Assembly (NCBI GenBank): GCA_021155205.1
Contig: JAJNPS010000052.1
Span: 124,001 to 188,000, forward strand
Direction: 5' to 3'
Length of the DNA: 64,000 nt
Source of the DNA: Rhodobacterales bacterium
Lineage (GTDB): Bacteria > Pseudomonadota > Alphaproteobacteria > Rhodobacterales > Rhodobacteraceae
Shown here: positions 43,602 to 51,649 of the stretch, piece by piece
Layout: each line of letters begins with the position of its first letter
Position numbering within the stretch: position 1 is the first letter of the stretch
Position numbers and translations under genes: made by a program
Notes under the pieces: model-generated
What the model was told of the DNA's origin: nothing
Database searches by the model: none
The model's input: only the letters and a program-made list of their open reading frames with translations

Positions 43602-44579
43602 ATGCTGCCCGCCATCTCCTCGCGCCGCCGATTTGCCGATCTGACCGACCAGGAGGTTCTTGCCCTGGCGATCTCGTCCGAAGAGGACGACGCACGCATT
43701 TACCGCAGCTATGGCGAACAGCTTCGCGCCGACTTTCCCGCGTCGGCCGCCGTTTTCGACGGAATGGCGCAGGAGGAGGACGGCCACCGCCAGCGCCTGA
43801 TCGACCTGCACCGGATGCGGTTCGGCGAGGTCATCCCCCTGATCCGCCGCGAACATGTGGCGGGTTTCTACGCGCGCAACCCGGTCTGGCTGACAAGGAA
43901 TCTGGGACTTGACCGCATCCGCACCGAGGCCAAGGCAATGGAAACCGCGGCGCGCGATTTCTATGAACGCGCCGCCGCGCGCACGCCTGATGCCGCGACG
44001 CGCAAGCTTTTGGGCGATCTGGCGGCGGCCGAGGCGGGCCATGAGCGCAAGGCCGATCACCTGACCGACACGCACCTGACCGACGACGCGCGCGGGACAG
44101 AGGACGGCACCGCGCGGCGACAGTTTGTGCTGACCTGGGTGCAGCCCGGATTGGCGGGGCTGATGGACGGCTCCGTCTCGACCCTCGCGCCCATCTTTGC
44201 GACCGCATTTGCAACCCAGAACACATCGACGACGTTTCTGGTGGGGCTTGCTGCTTCGGTCGGCGCGGGCATTTCCATGGGCTTTACCGAGGCTGCTCAT
44301 GATGACGGTGTGCTGTCCGGCCGTGGCAGTCCGCTGAAACGCGGGCTGGCCTCGGGCATCATGACCACCCTTGGCGGCCTCGGCCATGCGCTGCCCTACC
44401 TGATCCCGGATTTCTGGACCGCCACGACCATCGCCATTGTGGTGGTGTTTGTTGAACTTTGGGCCATTGCCTGGATCCAGAACCGGTTCATGGACACGCC
44501 CTTCGTGCGCGCTGCCCTGCAGGTCGTGCTTGGCGGGGCGCTGGTCTTTGCCGCCGGGGTCCTGATCGGGGGCGGATAG
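43602..44579 (+). CDS. mbfA: Membrane-bound ferritin-like iron exporter MbfA
   Basis: A 325-residue protein with an N-terminal ferritin-like (erythrin/rubrerythrin) domain, residues ~1-165. Its di-iron Glu/His residues lie in SSEEDDARIYRSY, MAQEEDGHR, METAARDFYERA and AAEAGHERKADH. A C-terminal VIT1/CCC1-type membrane domain has about five helices, including GLAGLMDGSVSTLAPIF and SMGFTEAAHDD. MbfA exports iron and protects against iron and peroxide stress. The Irr-type box immediately upstream fits this role. Confidence 0.93.
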   Translation: MLPAISSRRRFADLTDQEVLALAISSEEDDARIYRSYGEQLRADFPASAAVFDGMAQEEDGHRQRLIDLHRMRFGEVIPLIRREHVAGFYARNPVWLTRNLGLDRIRTEAKAMETAARDFYERAAARTPDAATRKLLGDLAAAEAGHERKADHLTDTHLTDDARGTEDGTARRQFVLTWVQPGLAGLMDGSVSTLAPIFATAFATQNTSTTFLVGLAASVGAGISMGFTEAAHDDGVLSGRGSPLKRGLASGIMTTLGGLGHALPYLIPDFWTATTIAIVVVFVELWAIAWIQNRFMDTPFVRAALQVVLGGALVFAAGVLIGGG

Positions 44580-44656
44580 GCGCCCGTCCGGAACATTCCG
44601 CCATGCAGCACGGACGGCACCTTGTAGCCCGCGCCCCGGCATGAGACCAAAGGGAC

Positions 44657-45583
44657 ATGCTGGCGATCTTTCTGAAAACCCTGCCGTTCTTTGCCGTCAT
44701 CGGTCTTGGCTATGTCGCTGGGCGATCAAGGTTCTTCAACCCTGAGGCCACTGCCTATCTGACCAGATTCGTGTTCTATTTTGCCTTGTCTGCGATGCTG
44801 TTCGGCTTTGCCGCCAATCTGTCTCTGGCATCGGTCTTTACCTGGTCCTTCGTCCTTGCCTATCTGCTGGCCAGCCTGGTGGTCTGGATGATCGTGGCGG
44901 CCGTTGCCCTTTGGCGCGGAACGACGCGCGAAGAAGCGGTGTTCGAGGCCCATACCGGCGTTATCGGCAATGTGGGCTTCCTTGGCATCCCGATGCTGTC
45001 GCTGCTGTTGGGACCGGCGGCGGTGGGGCCGGTCCTGCTGGTGCTGGCGGTGGACCTGATCGTCTTTTCCTCGGTCCTGACAATGCTTATGACCGGGTTT
45101 CGGTCGGGCCGGGTGAACCTGGGCACGTTCCGCATTCTGGCCGTCGGCCTGCTGGCCAACCCGATGATCGTGTCGGTCGGTCTTGGCCTTGGCTGGGGTG
45201 CGACGGGCTGGACGCTGCCGGTACCGGTCAACGAGTTCCTGACGCTTTTGGGGGCTGCCGCCACGCCTTGCGCGCTATTTGCGATCGGGGCTTCACTGGC
45301 GGGGCGAAGCGCCGAGCGGGTCGAGGTCGCGGCCTGGCTGTCCTTTGCCAAACTGGTGCTGCATCCGGCCGCTGTCGCAATCGCAGCATTGCTGCTGTTT
45401 CCGGTTGAGCCTTATGCCGCAGGTGTCATGATCGCCGCCGCGGCCTTGCCGGTCGCGGGCAACGTGTTCATTCTGGCGCAGCATTACGGGGTGGCCCCGC
45501 AGCGGGTCTCTTCGGCGATCCTGATCTCGACCGCCGCCAGCATCCTGACCGTGACCGGCGTGATCGCCTGGATCACCCCCTGA
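44657..45583 (+). CDS. AEC-family (auxin efflux carrier-like) permease
   Basis: A 308-residue membrane protein with about ten helices, starting FLKTLPFFAVIGLGYVAGR, and the family's NVGFLGIPM motif in the fourth or fifth helix. AEC permeases in bacteria often carry dicarboxylates such as malate or malonate; the substrate here is unknown. AAAGGGAC precedes the ATG. It is 77 bp downstream of mbfA and 10 bp upstream of the formylglutathione hydrolase gene, so it may be expressed with the latter. Confidence 0.88.
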   Translation: MLAIFLKTLPFFAVIGLGYVAGRSRFFNPEATAYLTRFVFYFALSAMLFGFAANLSLASVFTWSFVLAYLLASLVVWMIVAAVALWRGTTREEAVFEAHTGVIGNVGFLGIPMLSLLLGPAAVGPVLLVLAVDLIVFSSVLTMLMTGFRSGRVNLGTFRILAVGLLANPMIVSVGLGLGWGATGWTLPVPVNEFLTLLGAAATPCALFAIGASLAGRSAERVEVAAWLSFAKLVLHPAAVAIAALLLFPVEPYAAGVMIAAAALPVAGNVFILAQHYGVAPQRVSSAILISTAASILTVTGVIAWITP

Positions 45584-45593
45584 AAGGACCATG

Positions 45594-46424
45594 ATGAAGA
45601 CGATCTCGGAAAACCGTGCCTTTGGCGGCGTGCAGGGGGTCTATTCCCACGCCTCGACCGCCTGTGCCTGCGACATGACGTTCGGGTTGTTCCTGCCGGA
45701 GCAGGCCGAGGATGGGCCGGTGCCGATCCTGTGGTTCCTGTCGGGCCTGACTTGCACGCATGAAAACGCGATGGTCAAGGCGGGAGCGCAGCGCTGGGCG
45801 GCGGAGATGGGGATCGCGATCTGCTTTCCCGACACCTCGCCACGGGGAGAGGGTGTCGCCAACGATGCCACGTTCGATCTGGGACAGGGGGCGGGGTTCT
45901 ATGTGAACGCGACCCGGAAACCCTGGGCGCCGCATTTCCGGATGTGGGATTACGTGACCGAGGAACTGCCGCGGGAGTTATTCCAGGCGTTTCCAGTCGC
46001 CGAGGCGGCGCAGGCGATAACCGGGCATTCCATGGGGGGCCACGGGGCGCTGACGATCGCCATGAGTTTTCCGGGGCGGTTCCGGTCGGTATCGGCCTTT
46101 GCGCCGATCTGCCAGCCCTCCCTCAGTGACTGGGGGAGAAAGCAGTTCACTGCCTATCTGGGGCCGGACGAGGCAACCTGGGCGGCGCATGATGCGACGG
46201 CCTTGATGAAGAAGCGGGGGTTTGACGGGCCGATGCTGATTGATCAGGGAACCTCGGATCAGTTCATCGACCTTCTCCGCCCCGAGGCGCTGGCCGAGGC
46301 GATGGCGGCGCGGCGGCAGGGGGGGTCTTTCCGGCTGCAAAAGGGCTACGATCACAGCTATTTCTTTGTGAGCACCTTCATGGAGGAGCATCTGGCGTTT
46401 CATGCCGGGGCCTTGCATGCCTGA
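45594..46424 (+). CDS. fghA: S-formylglutathione hydrolase
   Basis: A 276-residue esterase-D-type alpha/beta hydrolase that splits S-formylglutathione into formate and glutathione, the second step of glutathione-dependent formaldehyde detoxification. The nucleophile is in GHSMGGHGAL, preceded by WFLSGLTCTHEN and FPDTSPRGEGV; the Asp and His are in LIDQGTSDQFI and GYDHSYFF. The ATGATG start is ambiguous; the second ATG (45594) is better spaced from AAAGGA. The partner formaldehyde dehydrogenase is not in this window. Confidence 0.94.
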   Translation: MKTISENRAFGGVQGVYSHASTACACDMTFGLFLPEQAEDGPVPILWFLSGLTCTHENAMVKAGAQRWAAEMGIAICFPDTSPRGEGVANDATFDLGQGAGFYVNATRKPWAPHFRMWDYVTEELPRELFQAFPVAEAAQAITGHSMGGHGALTIAMSFPGRFRSVSAFAPICQPSLSDWGRKQFTAYLGPDEATWAAHDATALMKKRGFDGPMLIDQGTSDQFIDLLRPEALAEAMAARRQGGSFRLQKGYDHSYFFVSTFMEEHLAFHAGALHA

Positions 46425-46427
46425 GAT

Positions 46428-46448
46428 GTCCCGAGCCGGGACGGTTTT
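46428..46448 (+). terminator. Probable terminator after fghA
   Basis: GTCCCG and CGGGAC form a 6-bp stem with a 3-base loop, followed by GGTTTTG, starting 4 bp after the fghA stop. An unusually AT-rich patch (46450-46500) with TATAAT at 46458 follows and may hold the promoter of the next gene. Confidence 0.55.
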
Positions 46449-46524
46449 GTAGTGATTTATAATCAATGGTTTAGAGTATCCGTTTTCACACTTTCTTAAC
46501 CTTTGACACCTGGGAGGGCACCAG

Positions 46525-46965
46525 ATGACGATCTACATCGACGCCGATGCCTGCCCGGTCAAGGCCGAGGCGGAGCGGGTCGCCACGCGGCTGCGGGTGC
46601 CGATGGTGCTGGTGTCGAATGGCGGGATCAGGCCCAGCCCGAACCCGCTGGTGCAAAGCGTGTTCGTCACTGATGGCCCGGACGAGGCCGACAAATGGAT
46701 CGCCGAAGCCTGCGGGCCGGGCGATGTGGTGGTGACGGGGGACATCCCGCTGGCGGCCAAGTGCGTCGCCAGGGGGGCCAAGGTGGTCAAGCACAACGGC
46801 GAGGAACTGACGGGCGCGAATATCGGGATGGTGCTGGCGACGCGGGACCTGATGGCGGACCTGCGCGAGGCGGACCCGTTCCGGCAGGGCGGCGGGCGGT
46901 TGTTTTCGAAGGCGGACAGGAGCAGGTTTCTGGAGGTGCTGGATCGGGTGGTCAGGGGGCGGTGA
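46525..46965 (+). CDS. UPF0178 (YaiI/YqxD, DUF188) family protein
   Basis: A 146-residue conserved protein starting MTIYIDADACPVKAEAERVA, with VTGDIPLAAKCVARGA and NGEELTGANIGMVLATRDLM in the middle. These blocks define UPF0178, a PIN-domain-like fold with conserved Asp residues (DADACPV; TGDIPLA) that suggest a nuclease activity, but none is demonstrated. A GGGAGGGCACC sequence provides a good ribosome-binding site. It appears to be transcribed alone. Confidence 0.93.
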   Translation: MTIYIDADACPVKAEAERVATRLRVPMVLVSNGGIRPSPNPLVQSVFVTDGPDEADKWIAEACGPGDVVVTGDIPLAAKCVARGAKVVKHNGEELTGANIGMVLATRDLMADLREADPFRQGGGRLFSKADRSRFLEVLDRVVRGR

Positions 46966-46998
46966 AATGTTGCATCGGTTAGTTTTAAGCCTGCGAAG

Positions 46999-47382
46999 TT
47001 GAACGTAGGTCACGCGCGGTACCGTACTGGGGTATCACTGATCAATGCCTATTCTTTGAGTGCCGATGACCTTGGGCCGCTGAGACCGAAGGCGACGCCG
47101 CCGCACAACACGCTGCCCGCGATCTATCTGTCGATGATCGCCATCGACAAGCGAAGCCAGGGGCTGGGCCTTGGGTCGATCCTGTTGCACCATGCCAAGC
47201 AAAAGGCATTGGCGGCGGCAGATCAGGTCGGGGCCTTCGCGATGGTGCTGCATGTACTGGACGACGACGTTGCGGCAGAGACGCGGGTCGTGTGGTATGC
47301 CCGGCACGGGTTCCAGTCGTTCCCGAGCAATCGGCTGAAGATGTTCCTGCCGGTCGAGACTGTCCGGCGACCTATACCCTGA
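46999..47382 (+). CDS. Short GNAT-family N-acetyltransferase, probably missing its N-terminal part
   Basis: A 127-residue ORF whose C-terminal three quarters is a GNAT fold. The acetyl-CoA loop is RSQGLGLGSILL, preceded by the strand IYLSMIAID, and the end (VWYARHGFQSFPSNRLKMFLP) matches the last strands of this GNAT group. Comparable proteins, including toxin-type GNATs, are usually about 160-190 residues and begin before the YSLSADDL strand. Here the only start is a TTG, and stops lie directly upstream in frame. It may be a truncated relic. No antitoxin-like gene lies upstream. Confidence 0.55.
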   Translation: MNVGHARYRTGVSLINAYSLSADDLGPLRPKATPPHNTLPAIYLSMIAIDKRSQGLGLGSILLHHAKQKALAAADQVGAFAMVLHVLDDDVAAETRVVWYARHGFQSFPSNRLKMFLPVETVRRPIP

Positions 47383-47408
47383 CCAGCCGGTACTGACCCC
47401 GAACCCCA

Positions 47409-47437
47409 TTGACTCATATGGAACGTTCCACTACTTC
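47409..47437 (+). promoter_or_regulatory. Probable sigma-70 promoter of the LacI-controlled operon
   Basis: TTGACT at 47409-47414 and TACTTC at 47432-47437 are 17 bases apart. The first operator lies in the spacer and the second just after the -10, so bound repressor would exclude RNA polymerase. The -10 match is weak. Confidence 0.5.
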
Positions 47438-47458
47438 TCTTGGAACGTTCCATATGAG
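47413..47458. promoter_or_regulatory. Tandem LacI-type operators in a perfect 18-bp inverted repeat
   Basis: CTCATATGGAACGTTCCA and its exact reverse complement are separated by 10 bases. Each arm contains the 12-bp palindrome TGGAACGTTCCA (47419-47430 and 47441-47452), whose centres are 22 bp, two helical turns, apart. A palindrome with a central CG is typical for LacI/GalR regulators. The same 12-mer recurs at 59116, and a LacI-family gene closes this operon. Confidence 0.8.
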
Positions 47459-47465
47459 GTGAAGG

Positions 47466-47552
47466 ATGAACTGGGGGCTGATCGGGGCACGTATGGTTGC
47501 CAGCCAGTTCATGACCGACGCGATCCGTGCTGATGATGGGATGGCGGCATGA
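47466..47552 (+). pseudogene. 28-codon remnant of a Gfo/Idh/MocA oxidoreductase N-terminus
   Basis: This mini-ORF has its own GGTGAAGG ribosome-binding sequence and encodes MNWGLIGARMVASQFMTDAI plus eight residues. The WGLIGA...A...M..AIRA pattern is the first Rossmann strand and helix of Gfo/Idh/MocA-family sugar oxidoreductases (a typical member starts nearly the same way). It then ends at a TGA that overlaps the ATG of the CoA-transferase gene. I infer a deletion that joined the promoter and first codons of a sugar-catabolic gene to the present operon. It may still act as a leader peptide for translational coupling. Confidence 0.6.
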
Positions 47553-49120
47553 CCAAGGTGATGTCCCCTGCCGATGCGGTCGCGCGGATCGCGGATGGTG
47601 CGGTGGTGACGGTGTCGTCGTCCTCGGCCCTGGGGTGTCCGGACCTGGTGCTGAAGGCGATTGGCGCGCGGTTCGATGCCGAGGAGCATCCGCGCAATCT
47701 GACCACGATCCACCCGATTGCGGCGGGCGACATGTACGGGGTCAAGGGCGTCGATCACATCGCCAGGGACGGGCTGCTGGCGCGGATCCTCGGGGGGTCG
47801 TATCCGTCGGGGCCGTCAAACCTGCCGATGCCCGGGATATGGAAGATGATCGTCGAAAACCGGGTCGCCGCGTACAATGTGCCATCGGGCATCCTGTTCG
47901 ACATGCACCGCGAAGCGGCGGCAAACCGGCCCGGCGTACTGACCAAGGTGGGCATGATGACCTTTGCCGATCCCTTGCGGCAGGGCTGCGCGATGAACGA
48001 CCTCGCGGCGGAAACGCCCATCGTGAGCCGGGTGGCGTTCATGGGGGACACCTGGCTGCATTTCCCGAACATCATCCCAACTGTCGCGATCCTGCGGGCG
48101 ACGACGGCGGATGAGCATGGCAACTTGACCTATGAACATGAGGGGGCCTATCTGGGCGGCCTCGAACAGGCGATTTGCGTTCGTAACCATGGGGGCCTCG
48201 TGATCGCACAGGTGTCACGGGTGACAAAACGCGGGTCCCTGCGGCCTCATGACGTGCGGGTGCCGGGGCATCTTGTGGATGTGGTCGTGGTCGATCCCGA
48301 CCAGAAACAGACCTGCGAGACGCCGTATGACCCGGCGATTTCGGGGCAGGTGATGCGGCCCTGGGCAAGTTTCAAGCTGGCCGAGCATGGGGTGGAAAAG
48401 GTCATCGCGCGGCGCGCGGCGATGGAACTGCGCCCCGGCATGACCGCCAATCTGGGGTTCGGAATTTCCGCGATGGTGCCCCGCATCCTGCTGGAGGAAG
48501 GCCACCCGGAGGCAGTCACCTGGGCCATCGAACAGGGTGCCGTTGGGGGCATGCCGCTGACCGGGTTCGCCTTTGGCTGTGCATCGAACGCCGATGCCTA
48601 CGTGCCTTCGCCACAGCAGTTCATCTACTTTCAGGGCGCGGGGTTCGACGTGTCGTTCCTGTCCTTCCTCGAGGTGGATGTGGAGGGGAATGTCAATGTC
48701 TCGAAGCTTGGGAAAAAGCCTTACCTGACGGCGGGTTGCGGCGGGTTTGTGGACATCACCAGTCACGCGAAGAAGATCGTGTTTTCAGGCTGGTTCGAGG
48801 CGGGCGCGGACATTCGGCTAACCGATCAGGGGTTGCGCGTCGTGACCCCCGGCAAGTTCACCAAGATGGTGGCGGCGGTGGAACATGTGACCTTTTCCGG
48901 GCAGCGCGCACGCGAACAGGGTCAGGACGTGATCTACATCACCGAACGCTGTGTGATGCGGATGGGCGACCGCGGATTGACGGCTTTCGAGATCATGCCC
49001 GGCATTGATCCCGACCGCGACATCGTGGCGGCGTCGCAAGGCCGGATCGCGGTTGCGCCGGATGCGATCACGTTGCCGCTGTCGCTGGTGCGCGCCGAAC
49101 CGATGGGATGGGGCGCATGA
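47549..49120 (+). CDS. Acyl-CoA:acetate CoA-transferase (YdiF/propionate CoA-transferase family)
   Basis: A 523-residue family I CoA-transferase with the alpha and beta halves fused. The N-terminal half has SSSSALGCPDLVL and the second half the EQGAVGGMPLTGFAFG motif, whose Glu328 should form the glutamyl-CoA intermediate. A segment FVDITSHAKKIVFSGWF is typical of YdiF. The enzyme would move CoA from a donor such as acetyl-CoA to a carboxylic acid, activating the acid product of the aldehyde dehydrogenase encoded downstream. It overlaps the mini-ORF upstream and the hydratase gene downstream by 4 bp each. Confidence 0.87.
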   Translation: MTKVMSPADAVARIADGAVVTVSSSSALGCPDLVLKAIGARFDAEEHPRNLTTIHPIAAGDMYGVKGVDHIARDGLLARILGGSYPSGPSNLPMPGIWKMIVENRVAAYNVPSGILFDMHREAAANRPGVLTKVGMMTFADPLRQGCAMNDLAAETPIVSRVAFMGDTWLHFPNIIPTVAILRATTADEHGNLTYEHEGAYLGGLEQAICVRNHGGLVIAQVSRVTKRGSLRPHDVRVPGHLVDVVVVDPDQKQTCETPYDPAISGQVMRPWASFKLAEHGVEKVIARRAAMELRPGMTANLGFGISAMVPRILLEEGHPEAVTWAIEQGAVGGMPLTGFAFGCASNADAYVPSPQQFIYFQGAGFDVSFLSFLEVDVEGNVNVSKLGKKPYLTAGCGGFVDITSHAKKIVFSGWFEAGADIRLTDQGLRVVTPGKFTKMVAAVEHVTFSGQRAREQGQDVIYITERCVMRMGDRGLTAFEIMPGIDPDRDIVAASQGRIAVAPDAITLPLSLVRAEPMGWGA

Positions 49121-49884
49121 GCGAGGTGCATCTGATCCTTGATGCCGGCATTGCCGAACTGCGGCTGGACAATCCCGCCCGGTTGAATGCCCTGACGCGC
49201 GACATGCTGGACCAACTGGACGCCCATCTGCACGCCATCGACCGCGACCCGGCCATCCGCGCCGTGATGGTGACAGCGACAGGTGAAAAAGCGTTCTGCA
49301 CCGGGGCCGACATCAACGCGTGGGGGGATCTGTCACCGGCCGACTTTGCGCGCCACTGGGTCCGCGACGGGCATCGCATTCTGGATCGTCTGGCGCGGCT
49401 GTCAAAACCGACCATCGCCGTTCTGAATGGCCATGCCTTTGGCGGCGGGCTGGAACTGGCGGCGGCCTGCGATCTGCGCGTGATGGCGCCCGGCGTCACC
49501 CTCGCGCTGCCGGAGGCGGGCGTCGGGATCGTGCCGGGCTGGTCGGGCACGCAGCGCCTGTTGCGCCTGCTGCCGGAACTGGCCGTCAAGGAAATGGCCC
49601 TGTTCGGCAGCCGCATCAGGGCCGACCGTGCGCTGGCGATGGGATTTGTGGCCACGGTGGACGCCGATCCCTATGCTGCTGCCATGGCCCTGCTGGACCG
49701 CGCTATCGGCCTGTCGCCGCGCGCGGTGGAAATCTCGAAATCGATGATCCATGCCGCCGTTGGCGAAGACCGCGCGGCGATGGTCGAGGCTCTGGGAAGT
49801 GCCGCAATCGCCGCATCCGACGACCGCGCCGAAGGGGTCGCGGCCTTTCGCGACAAACGCAAACCAGCATTTACGGGACGGTAA
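49117..49884 (+). CDS. Enoyl-CoA hydratase/isomerase family protein
   Basis: A 255-residue crotonase-fold protein. The oxyanion-hole segments are AFCTGADINAW and GHAFGGGLELAAACDLRV. At the second catalytic position the LPEAGVGIVPGWSGTQRL segment contains the Glu typical of hydratases, although the first catalytic Glu position is less clear. It would hydrate or rearrange an unsaturated acyl-CoA made by the upstream CoA-transferase. The ATG at 49117 overlaps the previous stop; three extra codons upstream are in frame. It is followed after 3 bp by the aldehyde dehydrogenase. Confidence 0.85.
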   Translation: MSEVHLILDAGIAELRLDNPARLNALTRDMLDQLDAHLHAIDRDPAIRAVMVTATGEKAFCTGADINAWGDLSPADFARHWVRDGHRILDRLARLSKPTIAVLNGHAFGGGLELAAACDLRVMAPGVTLALPEAGVGIVPGWSGTQRLLRLLPELAVKEMALFGSRIRADRALAMGFVATVDADPYAAAMALLDRAIGLSPRAVEISKSMIHAAVGEDRAAMVEALGSAAIAASDDRAEGVAAFRDKRKPAFTGR

Positions 49885-49887
49885 GCG

Positions 49888-51453
49888 ATGAAAGACCTGT
49901 ACGTCGTTGCCGATCAGACGGTGGCCATGCCGGACGCTCCCTATCGGGCGCGGCATTTCATTGACGGCGTGGCCTGCGACAGTGTCGATGGCCGCGTATC
50001 GGACCGGATGTCCCCCTCGCACGGTGTCCTTGTCAGCGAGGCGGCCCTGGGGGGCGTGGAGGAGACCGAAACCGCCATCGCGGCCGCGCGGCGGGCATTC
50101 GATGACGGGCGCTGGAGCCGACTTTCGGGCAAGGACCGCGCTGCCATCCTCGTCCGGGTTGCCGACCTGATCGAGGCCAATGTCGAACGCATGGCCGTGC
50201 TGGAGACATTGGAGAGCGGCAAGCCGATATCGCAGGCGCGCGGTGAATGCGGCGGGGCGGCGGACCTATGGCGCTATGCGGCGTCGCTGGCCCGCACGTC
50301 CAAGGGTGACAGCCACAACACGCTTGGCCCCGACATGCTGGGCGTGGTGCTCAAGGAACCCATTGGGGTTGTCTCAATCATCACGCCGTGGAACTTTCCG
50401 TTCTGGATCCTGTCGCAGAAGCTGCCTTTTGCGCTTGCCGCCGGGTGTACCTGCGTGGTCAAGCCGTCCGAGATGACGCCTTCGACCACCGCGATGCTGG
50501 GCGAAATGCTCGCTGAGGCGGGGCTGCCTGCGGGAGTGTGCAACATCGTCCTCGGCTATGGCAACCCGGTGGGCAGCCTGATTACGACCCATCCCGATGT
50601 GGACATGGTCACGTTCACCGGGTCAACGGCGGTGGGCAAGCTGATCACCAAATCGGCGGGCGACACGCTCAAGAAGGTGGCGTTGGAACTGGGCGGCAAG
50701 AACCCGCAGGTGATCTTTCCTGATGCGGACCTGGACAGTGCCGTCGATGCGGTGGTGTTCGGCACCTATTTCAACGTCGGCCAGTGCTGCAATTCCTCCA
50801 GCCGGATCATCGTGCATGAGGAGATCGCGGATGATTTCGTGGCGCGGGTGGTTGCGCTGTCGCGGCAGGTGGCGTTCGGCAACCCCATGAACGAGGCAAC
50901 CCAGGTCGGTGCCATCGTGACGGCGGACCACAGGGCCAAGATCGACCACTACGTGCGGCAGGCTGTAAAGGCGGGGGCCGAGGTCTGCCTTGGGGGTGGA
51001 CCTTTGTCGGTGCCGGGGGTGGGCGCGCAGTTCTATCAGCCGACCGTGATCCGGGGCGTGACCCCGGACATGGCGATTGCACGCGAAGAGGTGTTCGGCC
51101 CGGTGCTGGCGGTGCTGACCTGCCGCACGCTGGACGAGGCCATTAGCCTTGCCAATGACGCCACCTATGGCCTGTCGGCGGGGATATGGAGCGAGAATGT
51201 CCATACCTGCATCGCCTTCGCGCGCCGCGTTCAGGCGGGGACGGTCTGGACGAACACCTGGATGGACGGATTCCCCGAACTGGCCTTTGGCGGCATGAAG
51301 CAATCGGGCCAGGGCCGCGAGATCGGCCAGTACGGCTTTGACGAATTCCTCGAGGTGAAATCGCTGGTGATGCGGATCGGCCGCACGCGCGCACCTTGGG
51401 TAAAGACCCCTGCGGCGATACCGCCGACAGCCGGCAAGGCTGCAGCACGGTGA
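49888..51453 (+). CDS. NAD(P)-dependent aldehyde dehydrogenase
   Basis: A 521-residue member of the classical ALDH superfamily. The catalytic Glu267 is in ELGGKNP and the nucleophile Cys301 in GQCCNSSSR; the PWNFPFW and FTGSTAVGK cofactor motifs are intact. The last ~25 residues form a Pro/Ala-rich tail unlike the family, perhaps because the reading frame was joined to foreign sequence there. It would oxidise an aldehyde produced by one of the two GMC dehydrogenases to an acid for the CoA-transferase. Its ATG follows a GGTAAGCG sequence. Confidence 0.93.
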   Translation: MKDLYVVADQTVAMPDAPYRARHFIDGVACDSVDGRVSDRMSPSHGVLVSEAALGGVEETETAIAAARRAFDDGRWSRLSGKDRAAILVRVADLIEANVERMAVLETLESGKPISQARGECGGAADLWRYAASLARTSKGDSHNTLGPDMLGVVLKEPIGVVSIITPWNFPFWILSQKLPFALAAGCTCVVKPSEMTPSTTAMLGEMLAEAGLPAGVCNIVLGYGNPVGSLITTHPDVDMVTFTGSTAVGKLITKSAGDTLKKVALELGGKNPQVIFPDADLDSAVDAVVFGTYFNVGQCCNSSSRIIVHEEIADDFVARVVALSRQVAFGNPMNEATQVGAIVTADHRAKIDHYVRQAVKAGAEVCLGGGPLSVPGVGAQFYQPTVIRGVTPDMAIAREEVFGPVLAVLTCRTLDEAISLANDATYGLSAGIWSENVHTCIAFARRVQAGTVWTNTWMDGFPELAFGGMKQSGQGREIGQYGFDEFLEVKSLVMRIGRTRAPWVKTPAAIPPTAGKAAAR

Positions 51454-51454
51454 C

Positions 51455-51649
51455 GTGCTGCCCGCGACGGTGATGACGGAACCCGCGCGTGCGGATAGGT
51501 TCGTGACGATGGTTGCGGGCGACAAGGGCGGGCTGGTGCGGATGCGGGCGGATGTGGCAACGGGGTCGGGCGAGATGGTCGAAGCAGCGGTGAAAACGCA
51601 GAGGCCCGTATCCGTCGACCCCCAGCGCGAAAAGGGCATCCGGCCGTGA
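51455..51649 (+). pseudogene. Short ORF resembling the TOBE tail of a sugar ABC-transporter ATPase
   Basis: A 64-residue ORF (GTG start) lies 1 bp after the aldehyde dehydrogenase stop and overlaps the next gene by 4 bp. It reads LPATVMTEPARADRFVT, then GGLVRMRADVATGSGEMVEAAV, then VSVDP. The LPATV..EP......V motif, the two beta-strand pattern and the DP near the end recall the TOBE domain at the C-terminus of MalK/UgpC-type ATPases. The similar frame continues a few codons upstream into the aldehyde dehydrogenase tail. It is most likely the remains of an ABC transporter gene, though a functional small protein is not excluded. Confidence 0.4.

Noticed and set aside
47413..47458. Perfect 18-bp inverted repeat as a transposon end or terminator
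   Set aside because: No transposase or target duplication is nearby and no T-run follows. The arms contain a palindrome that recurs upstream of another operon, so operators explain it better.
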